From NCBI GenBank assembly GCA_029448655.1, contig JACCLO010000006.1, positions 1,922,001 to 1,986,000 on the forward strand: 64,000 bases of DNA, written 5' to 3'. Position 1 is the first letter of the stretch. Each line of letters starts with the position of its first letter. The notes beneath the pieces were generated by a model. That model did not search any database. It was not told the origin of the DNA and worked only from the letters and a program-made list of their open reading frames with translations. Shown one piece after another: positions 26,605-42,501 of the stretch. A program made the position numbers and the translations under genes. This DNA comes from Wolfiporia cocos. Its lineage: Eukaryota; Basidiomycota; Agaricomycetes; Polyporales; Phaeolaceae.

Positions 26605-29600
26605 CTATGAATCTCCATAGGGATATGATAGCACGTCCGTGAGCCGGTAAGAATCGTCCTGGATGTACGGCAGGTCAGAGACGTCCGCCTCCCAGCCGTA
26701 CGGCGTGCTCTCCGACTCGACCGAAGTGGGCGGGATGTACTGATGATGGCGAGGTTGTGCACGCGGGCGCGGGTCCGGGTTCGCCACCCGGAAGCGGGAC
26801 ACAGGCCGTCTTCTCTCCCGGCGGTACGGCATGTCGTCCTCGGCGGAGCTAAAGCCCACGTCCACGTCCGCGCCCCTGCTCGCGCCCGATCCCCAGTGCC
26901 CGCTCACGCTCCCCGACCCCACGTCGCTGCCGTACCCCGTGTCTTCGCGCGACTCGTCCTGGCCCCACTGCTCGCTGTCGTGCTCGCGCCGCTTCTCGCG
27001 CCTCGCCTGCATGCGCATGTAGCTCCGACGCCGGTTCTCGAGCCACTCCTCCTCGTCCTCCGGCGGAAGCACGGAGCGCGACGCGCCCTCGGGCCCGAGC
27101 GGGATCGTGTGGACGCCAGCGAGGGCCAGCACATGGAGGATGGGCACATGCGAGCGCGCCGTCCGCATGCGGTGCGTGTAGCTGCATGAGTAGCTAATTA
27201 TATCCCGTTAGCAAATGTATAGCCCGTGCCGCAGACGGAACGCGCACCCAGGTCCTAACACGAACTCGCCGCCGAGCTGCGACACATCTCCGCCCTTCTC
27301 CCACACGGGCATGCCTACCCTGATTGCATTGCGGACGACCATGGCGAGGCCACTGAGCGCTCCGTGTCGTATATACTCTCCTTTCTCGACGTCGTTGCCG
27401 AGATCTTGCGATCGGCGCGTCATCCCGAGAACGGAATGAAGACGGAGAGTAGGGTCGGTATAGACCTCAAAGGGCATACGGAAGATTTCTATCAAGGTTT
27501 TCAGTGGCCGGCGGCACTCGATTATTGAGCGAACGCACGCTTGTAAGACTTGATCATTGCAGGTGAGCCAAGCCCGATGATAACCAGCCCGATCCCGGCC
27601 TGCTTGAGACTTTCAAAGTCCAGGTTCTTCGCAATAGAGTACATGTAGTCCTGATCAGCGGGACACCTGCACGGTTGCCGCACGTCAGAACAATGATACG
27701 CTCCATGCAAGTAGACATACCAGAAATGCCTGATAAAAATGACAATCGTCTTCCTATTCGTGAACAAGTCCCCAAATTGTTTGCGCACGCCGTTCTGTTG
27801 GACGACGACGAGCGACGACGCGTGCCTGATCTGCTCCTTCGTGGGCATCGCAAACTCCTCGAAGGCTTGCTCCGCCTCGTACTGCGAGTGGCGATTGTGG
27901 TAGTCGCGCCTCCGCGACAAGGGCGCATGCGAGCGCGAGCGCCTCCTCGAGACCGAATGATATGGCTGCGAGTAGCTCGTCAGCGCCACCGACGGCGACG
28001 ACTGCTGCGGGAGAGGCGTCGCCGGCGCGGACCCGTTGTAGTGCGGCGGCACTGTCGACAGCGTCGCCGCGCTCTGCGCCGTCGGCGCGCGCTCCAGCGG
28101 CGCATAGCCCGGCTGCTCGTGCGTCCTGTGGCGGCCCGTGCTGTGGTCCTGGGAGGACGACTGGGACTTCACGCGCGACGCCGCCCGCGCGGCGCGCGGG
28201 GTGGAGTGCACCGGCGGCGGCTTCGTGCGCGCGCGGGACACCGCCGGCTGCGGGGGCGGCGACTGCGCGCGGAACTCCGGGACGGCCGGCGGCGACTGCA
28301 CCCGCGGCGGCGACGGGACCGGCGGAGAGACCGCGCGGCGGTACAGCTCCTCCGGCGGGGTGTGCGTGCGGTGCGCGGGCGGGGACGTGGCACGCACCTG
28401 GCTCTGGTGCCGCGCCTCCGAGGGCGGCGTGGGGTGGCGCGCCGGGGCGGAGACGACCGCCGTGCTTGCCCGCCGCGACGTCGTTGCGACGCGCTCGGGC
28501 TCCGCCGGGGCGTGCACCTGCGGCGGGCGCAGATGCGCGACGGGCAGGTACGACGCGCGCCGCTCGTCGTCCCGGCTCGCGTCTCGCTTCCTGTGCCTGC
28601 TCTCCGACGGCGGCGTCCGCGAGCGGTTCGCCCCTTGGTCCTGCACGCGGACGACAGGCGGCGTCCGCGAGCGGTTGGCTGCGTGCTCGTGCGTGCGGAT
28701 GATCGTGGGCACCACGCTCTCCTGCGTGCGCACGACAATCGCCGGGACGTCATGCTTTTCCCGGGCCTCGCGTGCCTCGCGTGGTCGCGAAGGTGGGCGG
28801 GGGACCGGCGACTTGGCGCGAGGCGTGGGCAGAGGGAGGGGCGTGGGCGGCTCGGACGGCTGCGGCGGAGACAGCGGAAGGGGCGCGGGAGCAAGGAGGT
28901 CTGTCTGGTTGATGGGGCTGGCTAGCAGGAACGACGCGGGCGACTCTGAGCGTGGAGGCTGGATGGAAGCAGCAGAGAGGTACTGGCTCTGGTCGGGCGA
29001 GGGTGAGCGGGGGAGGGGGGGAAGGGGGGCTGAGTAGGCACGCGCGGGGGACGGTGTGGGGTCGCGCCGCAGCAGCTGAAACTGCTGCAAGCGGGCGTTG
29101 TCCACGGACGGTGGGGTCGGGGAACGGATGAACTCCTGGACCGACATCGGCGCCGCCAGTGCCGCGGGCTTCTCATGGCCACCCGTGCCTCGCCGCTCTG
29201 GCTCGCGCTTGGACTCGGTCGCCAGCTTGTCCTCGTCCAGGACAGGGAAGGTAGACAGGCGCTTGACATTCCGCTCGGTCAGCTGCGGTCTCTCTGGCTC
29301 GCGACGGTGGTGAGTCCCTGCAGGTTCCCTCGCGGGAGGAGGCACGGGCGGCGCACGTAACAGGGCGAACCCTTGCGTGTGCTCATCAGACCTGCTGACG
29401 TTTCCAAGGGTGCCCATCGTGACAGAGCTCGCATTGCTGGTGTTCGCGCTCGGCGTCAGAATGTTGGGGAGGGAAGAGAGCCCCAGGCTGACATGGCTGA
29501 GGCTCTTTTTGGGTTTGTGCGAAATGAAGCGCGATCCCCTCGCGTCGCGCGCAAGCTCGTTCTCCGTCGCGGCAGTCTCCTGCGTGAACACATGCGAGTG

Positions 29601-31055
29601 CGCAGACAGAGACGGCCCGCTGCTCGCACCGGCACCATGCTCACTGTCCATGTACACCGTCTCCCGGGCGCCCGCGCCCAGCTCCTGCTCCGATGACGCC
29701 TGCACCCTGATCTCCGGGCCCGCGAGCTCGCTCGAAGACTCGCTCGTGGTCGACGACTGCCTGATCGTCAGCCGGCGCCCCGAGTTCGACAGCCTATTGC
29801 GCCTGCCGGTCCCCTCGCTCGAGGCCGTGCGCAGCAGGAGGCGCGCGCTGTTCCGCTTGCCCGCACTGACCACCCGCCCACGTCGGGGGACGGGCACGGG
29901 CTCCGGCTCTGGCTCGGTCTCCGACTCCGTGAGCGACGACGACGGGGGGCCCGCGGTGGGCACGGGCGACGGGGGCGGCGACGGGCTGCGCATCATCGAG
30001 AAGTCAGCGCTGTGCGGGACGGCGGGACCGACCTCGTGCTGGATCGCGACCTCGCGCGCCTCGTCGGGCTTGGGGGCGCGCGCATGCGCGCCGATCAGCT
30101 GGGACGCCGCGCGGGAGAGCGGCAGGTCGCGGAGGAGCGAGCGCGGGGAGAGCGACTCGGAGCGGTCCCGCGCGCTGTCGCTGCTCAGGCTCAGGCTGTC
30201 GTCGGGCGTCATCGGTGGCGTTGCCGAGCGCTGCGACTGGGCCTGCGGGTCCATGTGCGCGTCGACGGTCGGCGAGTCCACCTCGGACGCATCGTTGGCC
30301 GCCGTGTAGAGGTAGCCGTGTGACTGGCGGTCGTCGTAGTGGTACTGCCCGATGACGATGGTGTCGGCCTCGGGGAACGGCTCGGGATGTGATTGGCGTG
30401 AGGGCAGCTCCATCCGGGGAGATACAACCACGTCGGTGCTAACGCTGGTCTGCAGGACCTCCGCCGCAGGCGGGTCCTGGCTCTGTACCTGCACTTGGCT
30501 TACCGGGCGCAGGATCGACGCGGACTGCGAACGCCTCCGATGGTTGTGCTGGTGTTCCCCGGCTGGCTTCTCATTCTGGTCTTGATAGTGATGATGGTGC
30601 AGGCGTGACTTGGGAGGCGTAGGGGGCGCCTCGAGCTCCGAGAAGTACGCTTTAGACTCTCTGGTCCCATGCCCTCTGGCTCGCAAGGGGCGGGATAGGC
30701 GAGTGATTACTGGATTGTCGGAGTGGTAGCCAGTACTGCTACTGCTGGTGGTGTCCTGCCATGCTCGCGGCGGGGGCGGCGTTTCATGATTGTCAGAGCT
30801 ACTTGAAGGGTACGTTATGTCCAGGCCCTTCCCAATCACATCGGGCGAGACATCAAGGAGTTGAAGAAAGCCCTCGCGTTCTAAGGTCGGATGGCCGCGC
30901 GATGAGTGACTTGGAGAGAAATGCAAAGCAGCGTTACTCGACGAAGCCCGTTCACGCAGAACCTTAAGTGGTGCAAACGGGTCCAAAGGATCTGGAACCG
31001 GATACCTGGTAGAATACGGGAACGCAGGGGCCGGTTTACGTCTGACCTTGGACAT
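26605..31055 (-). CDS. Long disordered protein with a C-terminal peroxiredoxin-like (PRXL2/AhpC-TSA) domain
   Basis: Exons: 31055-27721, 27666-27539, 27488-27248, 27193-26605, giving 1430 residues. The first 1,070 or so are low-complexity: Ser, Pro, Arg and Glu rich, with proline tracts and repeated NRSRTPP-type motifs. From about 1075 comes a thioredoxin-fold domain of the peroxiredoxin-like 2 family: GVRKQFGDLFTNRKTIVIFI, RHFWCPADQDYMYSI, IIGLGSPAMIKSYKQIFRMP, FEVYTDPTLRLHSVLGMT and PVWEKGGDVSQLGGEFVLGP. The usual CPxC site is Cys-Pro-Ala-Asp here (Cys at about 1113), so the second cysteine is missing. The start is the first ATG in the long frame; the triplets upstream in that frame are non-ATG. 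A charged tail of about 180 residues follows the domain. Function of the fusion is unknown. Confidence 0.85.
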
Positions 31056-34000
31056 TTCGCGAAGGAACGACGGGTAGAGAGGAAAGCCCAACAGAAGGAG
31101 TACCGGAGAGAAGACCGGAGGAGGGCATCATAAGAGTTGGCTCGCTCGTGTGAGCCTGCCTCCAGCCTGGTGTTCAGAGGTCAGTGCCGCCTCATTGCAA
31201 TTTGCGAGCGGTGCTCGAGGACACCACGCGCCTTGTCTAGACGGCGCACCACACACACGCTGTTTGCGGGAGGAGAGTGATCCGGGGGTTTCCCAAGCAC
31301 CTCGGCCGACATCCAGCGCCCATTTCGAGCCCTTGTGCTGTGAGAAGGACAATGTCGAGCAGGACTGCCTGATAGTAGTATCACAGGGTCACAGGACAAC
31401 AATTGGCGATATGATGCTTTCCCAACCGCAAGTGCGCCCAGGCGAGCCGTAGCGGAGAAAGATACTGAAAATCACATCAGCCAACTGACTCCGAAATGAA
31501 GCTGACCGTAAATCGTGGAGGTTCGAGATAGCAAAACTCGGACGCACTCACATGGCACCCCACGATTAGCGCTTAGCGCCTGGGCCTCGAGGACGCGTAA
31601 AAAGACGCGCATCGCTCATTCCCTGAGTTGTTCACAATTGGCGATGATGTGAAAGACCACTGCAAGGCGGAGCCGTACTGCATCTCGCAGTGACATGAAC
31701 GCGGGCAGCACACCGCACTCCGAATCAGGCACCCGCTGGCAAGTAACAGTCGGTTGTAGGTCCTTGTGGTCGCGAAACGGCGATGTCAAGTGCCGGGCAC
31801 AGCTAGGAGCCATTCTGCTGATGCAGCCATACATGCGCCATAAGCCTGGATCGTCCATGTTGCCTCGAGCATCACCGTGATGTAGGGCATCATATATATT
31901 CAGTTGTAACAGAGCGACCGTCTCCATGCTCTACATTGCCATTGGGCAGACGTCAAGGCTAGCAAGAACCAACATCAGGGCTGGTTTATCACCAATCATC
32001 ATGCTCGCTGCATCCGTGCTGCTCCCTTTCATCCCAACGGTTTCGAATGCTAGGGTGAGTATTTATATAAGGCTTCATACATCACGATGGTGAGCAATAG
32101 TCTAGCAAGTGATATCGAAAGGGGATATATTGCAAAGCTGGCAGCATCAAGCCCTTCTTTCGATAACAGCGCATCAAACCGACGTCCAAAGAATTTTTCG
32201 CAGGATTGGCCCAACACAGATCCTCGCATTTCCCTAGACCTTAAGCTTCGAGATCCGCCACGGGCCTTGCCGTGCTCACAAGATGCGAATGAACAGCACA
32301 GGGAGCTGGACCCGAGCAGCGACTTCAACGTCGATGACCCCACTTCAGACCAGATGTCTACGCATTTCAGGACTTGCAGGAAGGATGGCAACGTTGAACA
32401 TTATATCCGTGCAAGATTAGCAGCAGATCTGTCATCGATCCAGCGAAGGAATCTTGTCGCAATGAGGCCGATCGACCTTGCGGCATTCGCAGCGAGGAGA
32501 GCCTTGAGCTGAAGGGACCACTGATTCTGCTTTTCAGTGAAGGGAAGTCCACAGAGCGACAGGCGCCGAGACGGCGATACCCAGGAGAACGATGGGAAGG
32601 GACGTGGAATAGGATGAAGCAATTGCAGAGCAGAGCAAGGTGAGATACACATGAGGCTGGCTCCATTCTCGCTTGGGCCGCCGCCTCGCAGGTACGTGTG
32701 CTATGAACATACACAGTGTCAGTAAGTATTCCATTTAATAGTACTCACACGCTAGTGTTCCAGCTCGTGCTGTTTGGCTCAACTAATTGGTAGAATCTCT
32801 TTGATCCACTAACGTTCTTCGAACAAAGGTTGCCGGTGGACCTTCGGGAAATGAGGCGCTCTCCAACATACTCGACAGCTTTGCCCTACACATTGACAAG
32901 AGTATGTTTCATACTCTGTACTGCATGCGCAAGCTTGTGGTGTTATAGGTTCGAGCTCCACGTTGGTGGGCGCTTGGTATTAACGCGTGTAGTCACGTTC
33001 ACGTGCCGTTACTTCATGCCGTGGATGGGCATTGCCGTAGACGCGTCAGCGGCATTTAGAACGCGACTTCATGGCGGCGGGTGGGAGCAACTCAGATCAC
33101 TGTACAGAGCTGGCAATATGAAATGGAACACGCATTTTGCGATGGCCATATTACGTATGATCAGCCCTTGATGGTCATAGATGAGCCATATCGCTCGTAA
33201 TGGATGACGCTCCGGCATCGAGTTCGTTAATTAGAGCTCCCATTCCGTCCTAAGTGGAAGTATACAAGAAAGGTCTTGTAGTTTGACGGAGTGCGCCTCT
33301 TCCCGGGTAACCAGGCTGGAGCGAGGCCAAGCTGACTGCTGCGAGCCATACAAGTCTATCTACAATTTGAATTTTCGCAAATGTAAGCGCCTTAGAACGA
33401 AAGGACTCAGAGAGCTTGGGCGACCTTAGTTCATCGTCCGTTGTGGCTGCTTTTTCTAATCTGTCATCACTTCGTCGGGCGATATGCTACGCAAAGTCAG
33501 TCAAAAGCTATTCTATCTGCGTATGTCTGTCAGTCTCACCTACTTGATGTTCTTCGGCTAAGTGGGGCCAGCTTCTTGTTTATTTGTGCAAGATGCCTGA
33601 TGGATATCATTGATCGAGCAGCCAGGAAAGCTGTTGTCATCAAAGATTGAAAGGTTATCCAATGAGTGAACCGCTGCCTAATATTTCCAGCGGCTGAGTG
33701 GCGGAAGTCATTGCATTGCCGGTGTGAGCTTGACGCGCCACTTGTCAGTGTGGGTAGAGATCCGATCTCACGATCGGTCCTTTCGCGCAACCCTCATGTC
33801 CATCCACGTCGTCAAGCTGCAAGTGCTGCTGACACGTCCCCATAAGTCTATGTCGTAACATGGCAAGGCATGTACAAAGGAGTCTATTCGGACGTGACTG
33901 ACTCAGCTGACACTGCTGAATTCTTGACAGGTACGGATGCAGAGCGCAGCTCTATCATCGGATGTCTCCAATATGCACCGGCCAATTTACGTCAAGCAAG

Positions 34001-34251
34001 GAGCGTCCATGACCTGTCCATCCGTAATTCTAAATCCCCCCGGTGGGAAATGGAAGGAGTGAGCGACAAGCGGTCAGACAGTTGCTCCTTTCCACCACCA
34101 TCCTCGAGGCTTTGTTCGAATCGATCGTCCAGGAATCGGACCGTTCACCGAACAGAACCACAACATACAACAGGAAGATAGTATGCTACAACACAGGCAC
34201 TATCACCCGAATAGGTCCCAGGAACGCTACAGGATATATACATATTAACGT
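31056..34251. other. Gene-poor 3.2-kb region, nothing recognised
   Basis: No frame here joins into a recognisable protein on either strand and I found no tRNA. Base composition is closer to even than in the flanking genes. The longest frames (for example 32087-32512 on plus and 32050-32391 on minus) overlap each other and show no family motif. It includes the promoter of the peroxiredoxin-like gene at its left end and the 3' flank of the MYST gene at its right end. A long non-coding RNA or a decayed element cannot be excluded. Confidence 0.45.
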
Positions 34252-38567
<4,316 letters not shown>

Positions 38568-39416
38568 CTCTGTCGCACGTTCGGAGACTGGCTAGCGTAG
38601 CGGGCAAATGAGAAACCAAAGGGAGTCGTCGTCGCCGCCGCCGACGGCGAGCTGAATACGGGTTGTTGCACCTTGTTTGGCAATATGGTACCTACCTTGC
38701 CATCAATGTCTTCGTCGCTTAGTTTGGCTCAGCTTCGATGTGTCAAATGACGGTTCGGTTCGATTGCATGATATACCGGCAAAGGCTGGTCTTGCTCACT
38801 AGCTAGGGAGATTTGACTAGCAGTCTCGGCTACAAGAGGGCTTCACTACAAGGAGATAGTGGCATTGCACAAGCATTCGCGACAATCATCCATCAGGCAA
38901 AGTCGGTATTGCCGCCATGTGACATGGAGAGCCGCCTCAGGCAACCGTCTGTTTTGAGGCCACTGAGTCGAGGACCGGCCTCTAGAATGCACATACTGCC
39001 TGTATCCTGGGTGCCCGCCGTGGCATTGAGCATCAGCTGCCCAAAGATGGCTCTGCGAGCAGATAGATTGTACGGTGCGGAACATGCGCAGCTGTGTGGC
39101 GTCTCAAGTTGGGTCGCCTGGGCGGCGCGCCTGTAAGCAGCCAACCTAGCAATCAATGAAGGGGCGATGATGTGCGCTCTAGGCAGTCCTCATGTGGACG
39201 GACAGCACGAAATGCGCGGACTGTCGAGGCCCGAAGGCCTGAATATTTATTATATTCGACAGAGTGGCTGAGAGCCACCAGCTTGGCCAAACAACAAATA
39301 AGGCTCCGTGGGCAGCGTCTCCGACCCGCAACTCGTTCCAGGTTGTATCAGTCAGATAAACGGCTCTCACCCTCTTTTACTTCAACCACCACCACGTCGT
39401 AAGTCGCCCACCGACT
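38568..39416. other. Divergent intergenic region MYST / LAMMER kinase
   Basis: Shared upstream region of two divergently transcribed genes, 849 bp. No frame of interest and no RNA gene seen. A GCC/GTC-rich stretch lies close to the MYST start (about 38625-38650). Confidence 0.5.
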
Positions 39417-41450
39417 ATGCAGACGGCAGTCTACGCCATGCCACCACCGCTGCCATCGCAATTCTCCCAATCGGCCTTCAATCGTTCCCTGAATGGCAAT
39501 CCCAACACTCTCCGCACCACACTCACTACACGCAAGCGCAAGCGTCCTCAGCAATACACCGTCAGCTACAGCGAGGTCCAAGAGGTTGACTCGACTGGCA
39601 AGGTCCGCGACGTGATCGTCATTGAGGACACGCCTCCGCCATCGACCATCTCTTCGGCCAACTCGCCCATCTCTCCAGCCGACTCGCGCATGTTTACGGC
39701 GTCATACCAGCCTCCGGTTTATGCCGCCCCCATCCGGACGAGGGCTCGAGCGGCGGCAGAAGCCAAAGGTATAGCCGGCACATCGTCGACAGTGCAAACG
39801 CAAACGCCGCTCTCCAAGAAGCGCAGAAGGGATCCCGCCGATGACACAGGCGCGGTTACCAAACGTCCCGCACATGGGATGCAGTACGCCGTCAGCGCTA
39901 AGAAGCCGTACGCCAATGGTCGTGGAGCACCTCGCCAGAACCAGGCAGCAGTATGTGCTATCGTCTAATCTTACGTGCTGGATATGTCATCTACCCGATC
40001 GAACAGCTCCCCAAGGATGCGGCTTGCGATGACAAGGAAGGGCACTACATCGTCGCGCCTAACGACATTATAAAAGCACGCTGTAAGTCCACTCTGTCCT
40101 GTCTTTTGTGCTTGGTTCCCCTCACGCGGCATGATCAGATCGCACTGTTCGTCTTTTGGGCCAGGGGACATTCGGAAAGGTCGTCGAGGCTGTCGATCTT
40201 CAAACGCAACAGAGGGTCGCGATTAAGATTATCCGAGCCATCCCTAAGTATCGTGACGCGAGCAAGATGGAGGTTCGGGTAATGCAAACACTACAGCAAC
40301 GCGACCCGAGAAATACCCAGTATGTGTTTAGTCATCATCGCGTTCAGACGTTTGATGACAATGAATAAACCTTTCAGCAAATGCATCCATTTATTGTCAT
40401 GGTTCGACCACCGCAACCATATCTGTCTTGTTTCGGAACTATTGGGCATGTGTGTGTATGATTTCCTCAAGGAGAACGAGTTTGCGCCTTTCCCGCGCCA
40501 GCATATACAGTCGTTCGCGAGACAGCTGTTAGGAAGTGTAGCATGTAAGTCGTCTGGCATCTCTTCCTAATACCAGCCTGCCTGACCCATCCGACCCCAT
40601 CAGTCCTTCACGACAATCATCTGATTCACACGGATCTCAAGCCAGAGAATATCTTATTAGTAAAGAATGACTATCGGACTGTACAAGTCCCTGTATCCGG
40701 GAAGACTCCATCCGGCAGGACGGTGAGATATAGCTCCGTCATTCGGAACGTCTGGTCTGACGAGGCCATTGTACTATTTCACTAGCGCACTTCTATGAAG
40801 AAGCGGATACTTGAATCCACGGACATTCGTCTCATCGACTTCGGTTCTGCGATTTTTGCGGAAGAATATCATGCGAATGTCGTGTCGACACGGCACTATC
40901 GTGCCCCGGAGATCATCCTAGGCAAGTTTATGCTGCAGACAGTTGTCGAGCAAAACTGACGCATATATCCATCCCCAGGCCTGGGATGGTCATACCCATG
41001 CGACGCCTTCTCCCTGGGTTGCATCCTGGTCGAATTCTACACTGGCGTTGCTCTTTTCCAGACCCACGAGAATCTGGAGCATCTCGCGATGATGGAGAAG
41101 GTCATGGGCAAGATGCCGGAACGTTTCGCGGAACAAGGAGCCCGCTCCAAGCCTGAGTTTTTCACCAAGGAGGGCGGCAAGCTCCCATCTCTCTTGCGCG
41201 TAACCGATCCCCAGAGCAGGAAGGATGTCAAGGCCTGCCGTTCTTTGGAGGTTGGTGTTCCTCAACGAATTGGCCGCTGCGAACTTACGGAGGCTGCAAG
41301 TAGCAGATAATACCACCAAATGACAGTATCAACTGTCAGTTCTTGGATCTCGTCAAGAAGTTGCTCACATTTGACCCCACCGAACGGATCTCCGTCAAGG
41401 AGGCCCTGAAGCACCGATACTTTTCAACTCATGTTCCAAACGAATTTTGA
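39417..41450 (+). CDS. LAMMER-type dual-specificity kinase (CLK/Lkh1 family)
   Basis: Phosphorylates SR splicing factors and other nuclear proteins in known relatives. Exons: 39417-39950, 40007-40082, 40139-40319, 40378-40544, 40604-40722, 40786-40921, 40979-41250, 41307-41450, giving 542 residues. A basic disordered N-terminus (1 to about 185, with KKRRR) precedes the kinase domain: [10 protein letters not shown] near 210, [18 protein letters not shown] near 328, LIDFGSAIF near 377 and [13 protein letters not shown]. The diagnostic [11 protein letters not shown] lies near 438, and the domain ends [20 protein letters not shown]. The intron at 40922-40978 begins GCAAGT, a GC donor that the frame requires to join EIILG to LGWSYPCD. 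A second in-frame ATG follows 21 nt after the first. Confidence 0.94.
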
Positions 41451-42501
41451 CTATGCCCCTCCTATGCCCCTATGCACCATTTGCCAATGTTGAGAACGAT
41501 TATGGACAGGCCACCGCAACTCATTGTATACCGTCGTCTTAAGTACAGTAATGCTTTGTCGCCGTACGGTCGCTCTACCTCGTCATCGCCGTCTCTGGAG
41601 GTCTACACATGTATAACCATATGCAAACGTGCGCAGCTTCTCGTGATCGATTCTCCAGCCCTCCAGTGCATTGCCGATTTCTCTGCCAAGCTCTGCATCG
41701 TCATCTTTCGTCCCCACAATGCCTTTCTAATACTGTATCTATTCCCCAGCTCGCCGTCCCAGTTGTCCCGTATACGTATCCGCGCCGAATTTAGACAAGT
41801 TCCTGTTTCCTCGCGCAAGCTGTGCAAAGCTGCAAACATCAAACGAATGGCACGCCTGTCGCACTTCAAGGCCTCAAACCCGCGCGCGGCGCACTCCGCT
41901 CAAGCCCACGCATCTGTCTGCATGCATGAAGCCCTTACGTCGTATCTTTGGGGTGCCGTCCACCGGCCCTTCGCGACTCCCTGACGTCTTCTACGGCCCG
42001 CACTCACTTCTACATCCGTGAACAAGAATAGCACGAAGGACGAGGCTGGAGCTGCTGGCGCCAGTCGAGTTCGGGCGCGCGGATGCAATATCATCTCACG
42101 CAGCTGATCACGTATCATGCATCGGCACAGGCCCTGGTCCGAGAGCGACATGATCTCGCGCGCTCGCAAAGGTAAGCACAAAGGGAAAGGCTTCCGGGAC
42201 AATGGAGACATCGATGTCGTGGAGTCCCAGTCACCGTCACCTCCCCGCGTGCCTCGCACGGGTGGGTCTAGTGCACGAAGTATGAAGCTGCACGCCGTGT
42301 CCTCAAGCTCAAGAGCAAGTGCAAGGGAAACGGACCCAGCAGGCCATAATACATTGCACAGCAACGTGTCCGTTCAAAGCAGCAGATAATGTAAGCTCGT
42401 AATCCAACAGTGCTACAAGTGTCCGAAAGCGAAGAGCATCGACCAGCCGTCGTGTGTCGCGTAAGCATGTTGTGCACCATTCCCCTCCAATCGCGCAGAG
42501 C
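41451..42501. other. Unresolved interval between LAMMER kinase and aspartic peptidase
   Basis: Both neighbours end here (convergent). It contains a protein-like minus-strand segment at 41583-41726 (listed separately). On the plus strand there are several good donor sites (near 42172, 42391 and 42461) next to a short Cys-containing frame at about 42411-42461. I could not assemble a convincing gene on either strand. Confidence 0.4.
41583..41726 (-). CDS. Possible terminal exon of an unrecognised small gene
   Basis: On the minus strand a consensus acceptor (GTATTAG at 41727-41733) opens a 47-codon frame beginning KGIVGTKDDDAELGREIGN and ending YGYTCVDLQRRR before a TGA. The composition is that of an ordinary soluble protein and unlike the random frames around it. 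I could not join it cleanly to upstream exons: a donor at the GT of 41776 gives the wrong phase, while another near 41795 fits. No family recognised. It may be a real short gene, a degraded one, or chance. Confidence 0.3.
   Translation of the reverse strand, partial: KGIVGTKDDDAELGREIGNALEGWRIDHEKLRTFAYGYTCVDLQRRR

Noticed and set aside
27675..30309. Long plus-strand frames (27675-28925 and 29377-30309)
   Set aside because: They mirror the low-complexity exon of the peroxiredoxin-like gene on the minus strand and show no family motif.
32930..32975. A possible tRNA T-arm (GGTTCGAGCTCCA)
   Set aside because: The loop spacing is wrong and no matching acceptor, D or anticodon arms can be folded around it.
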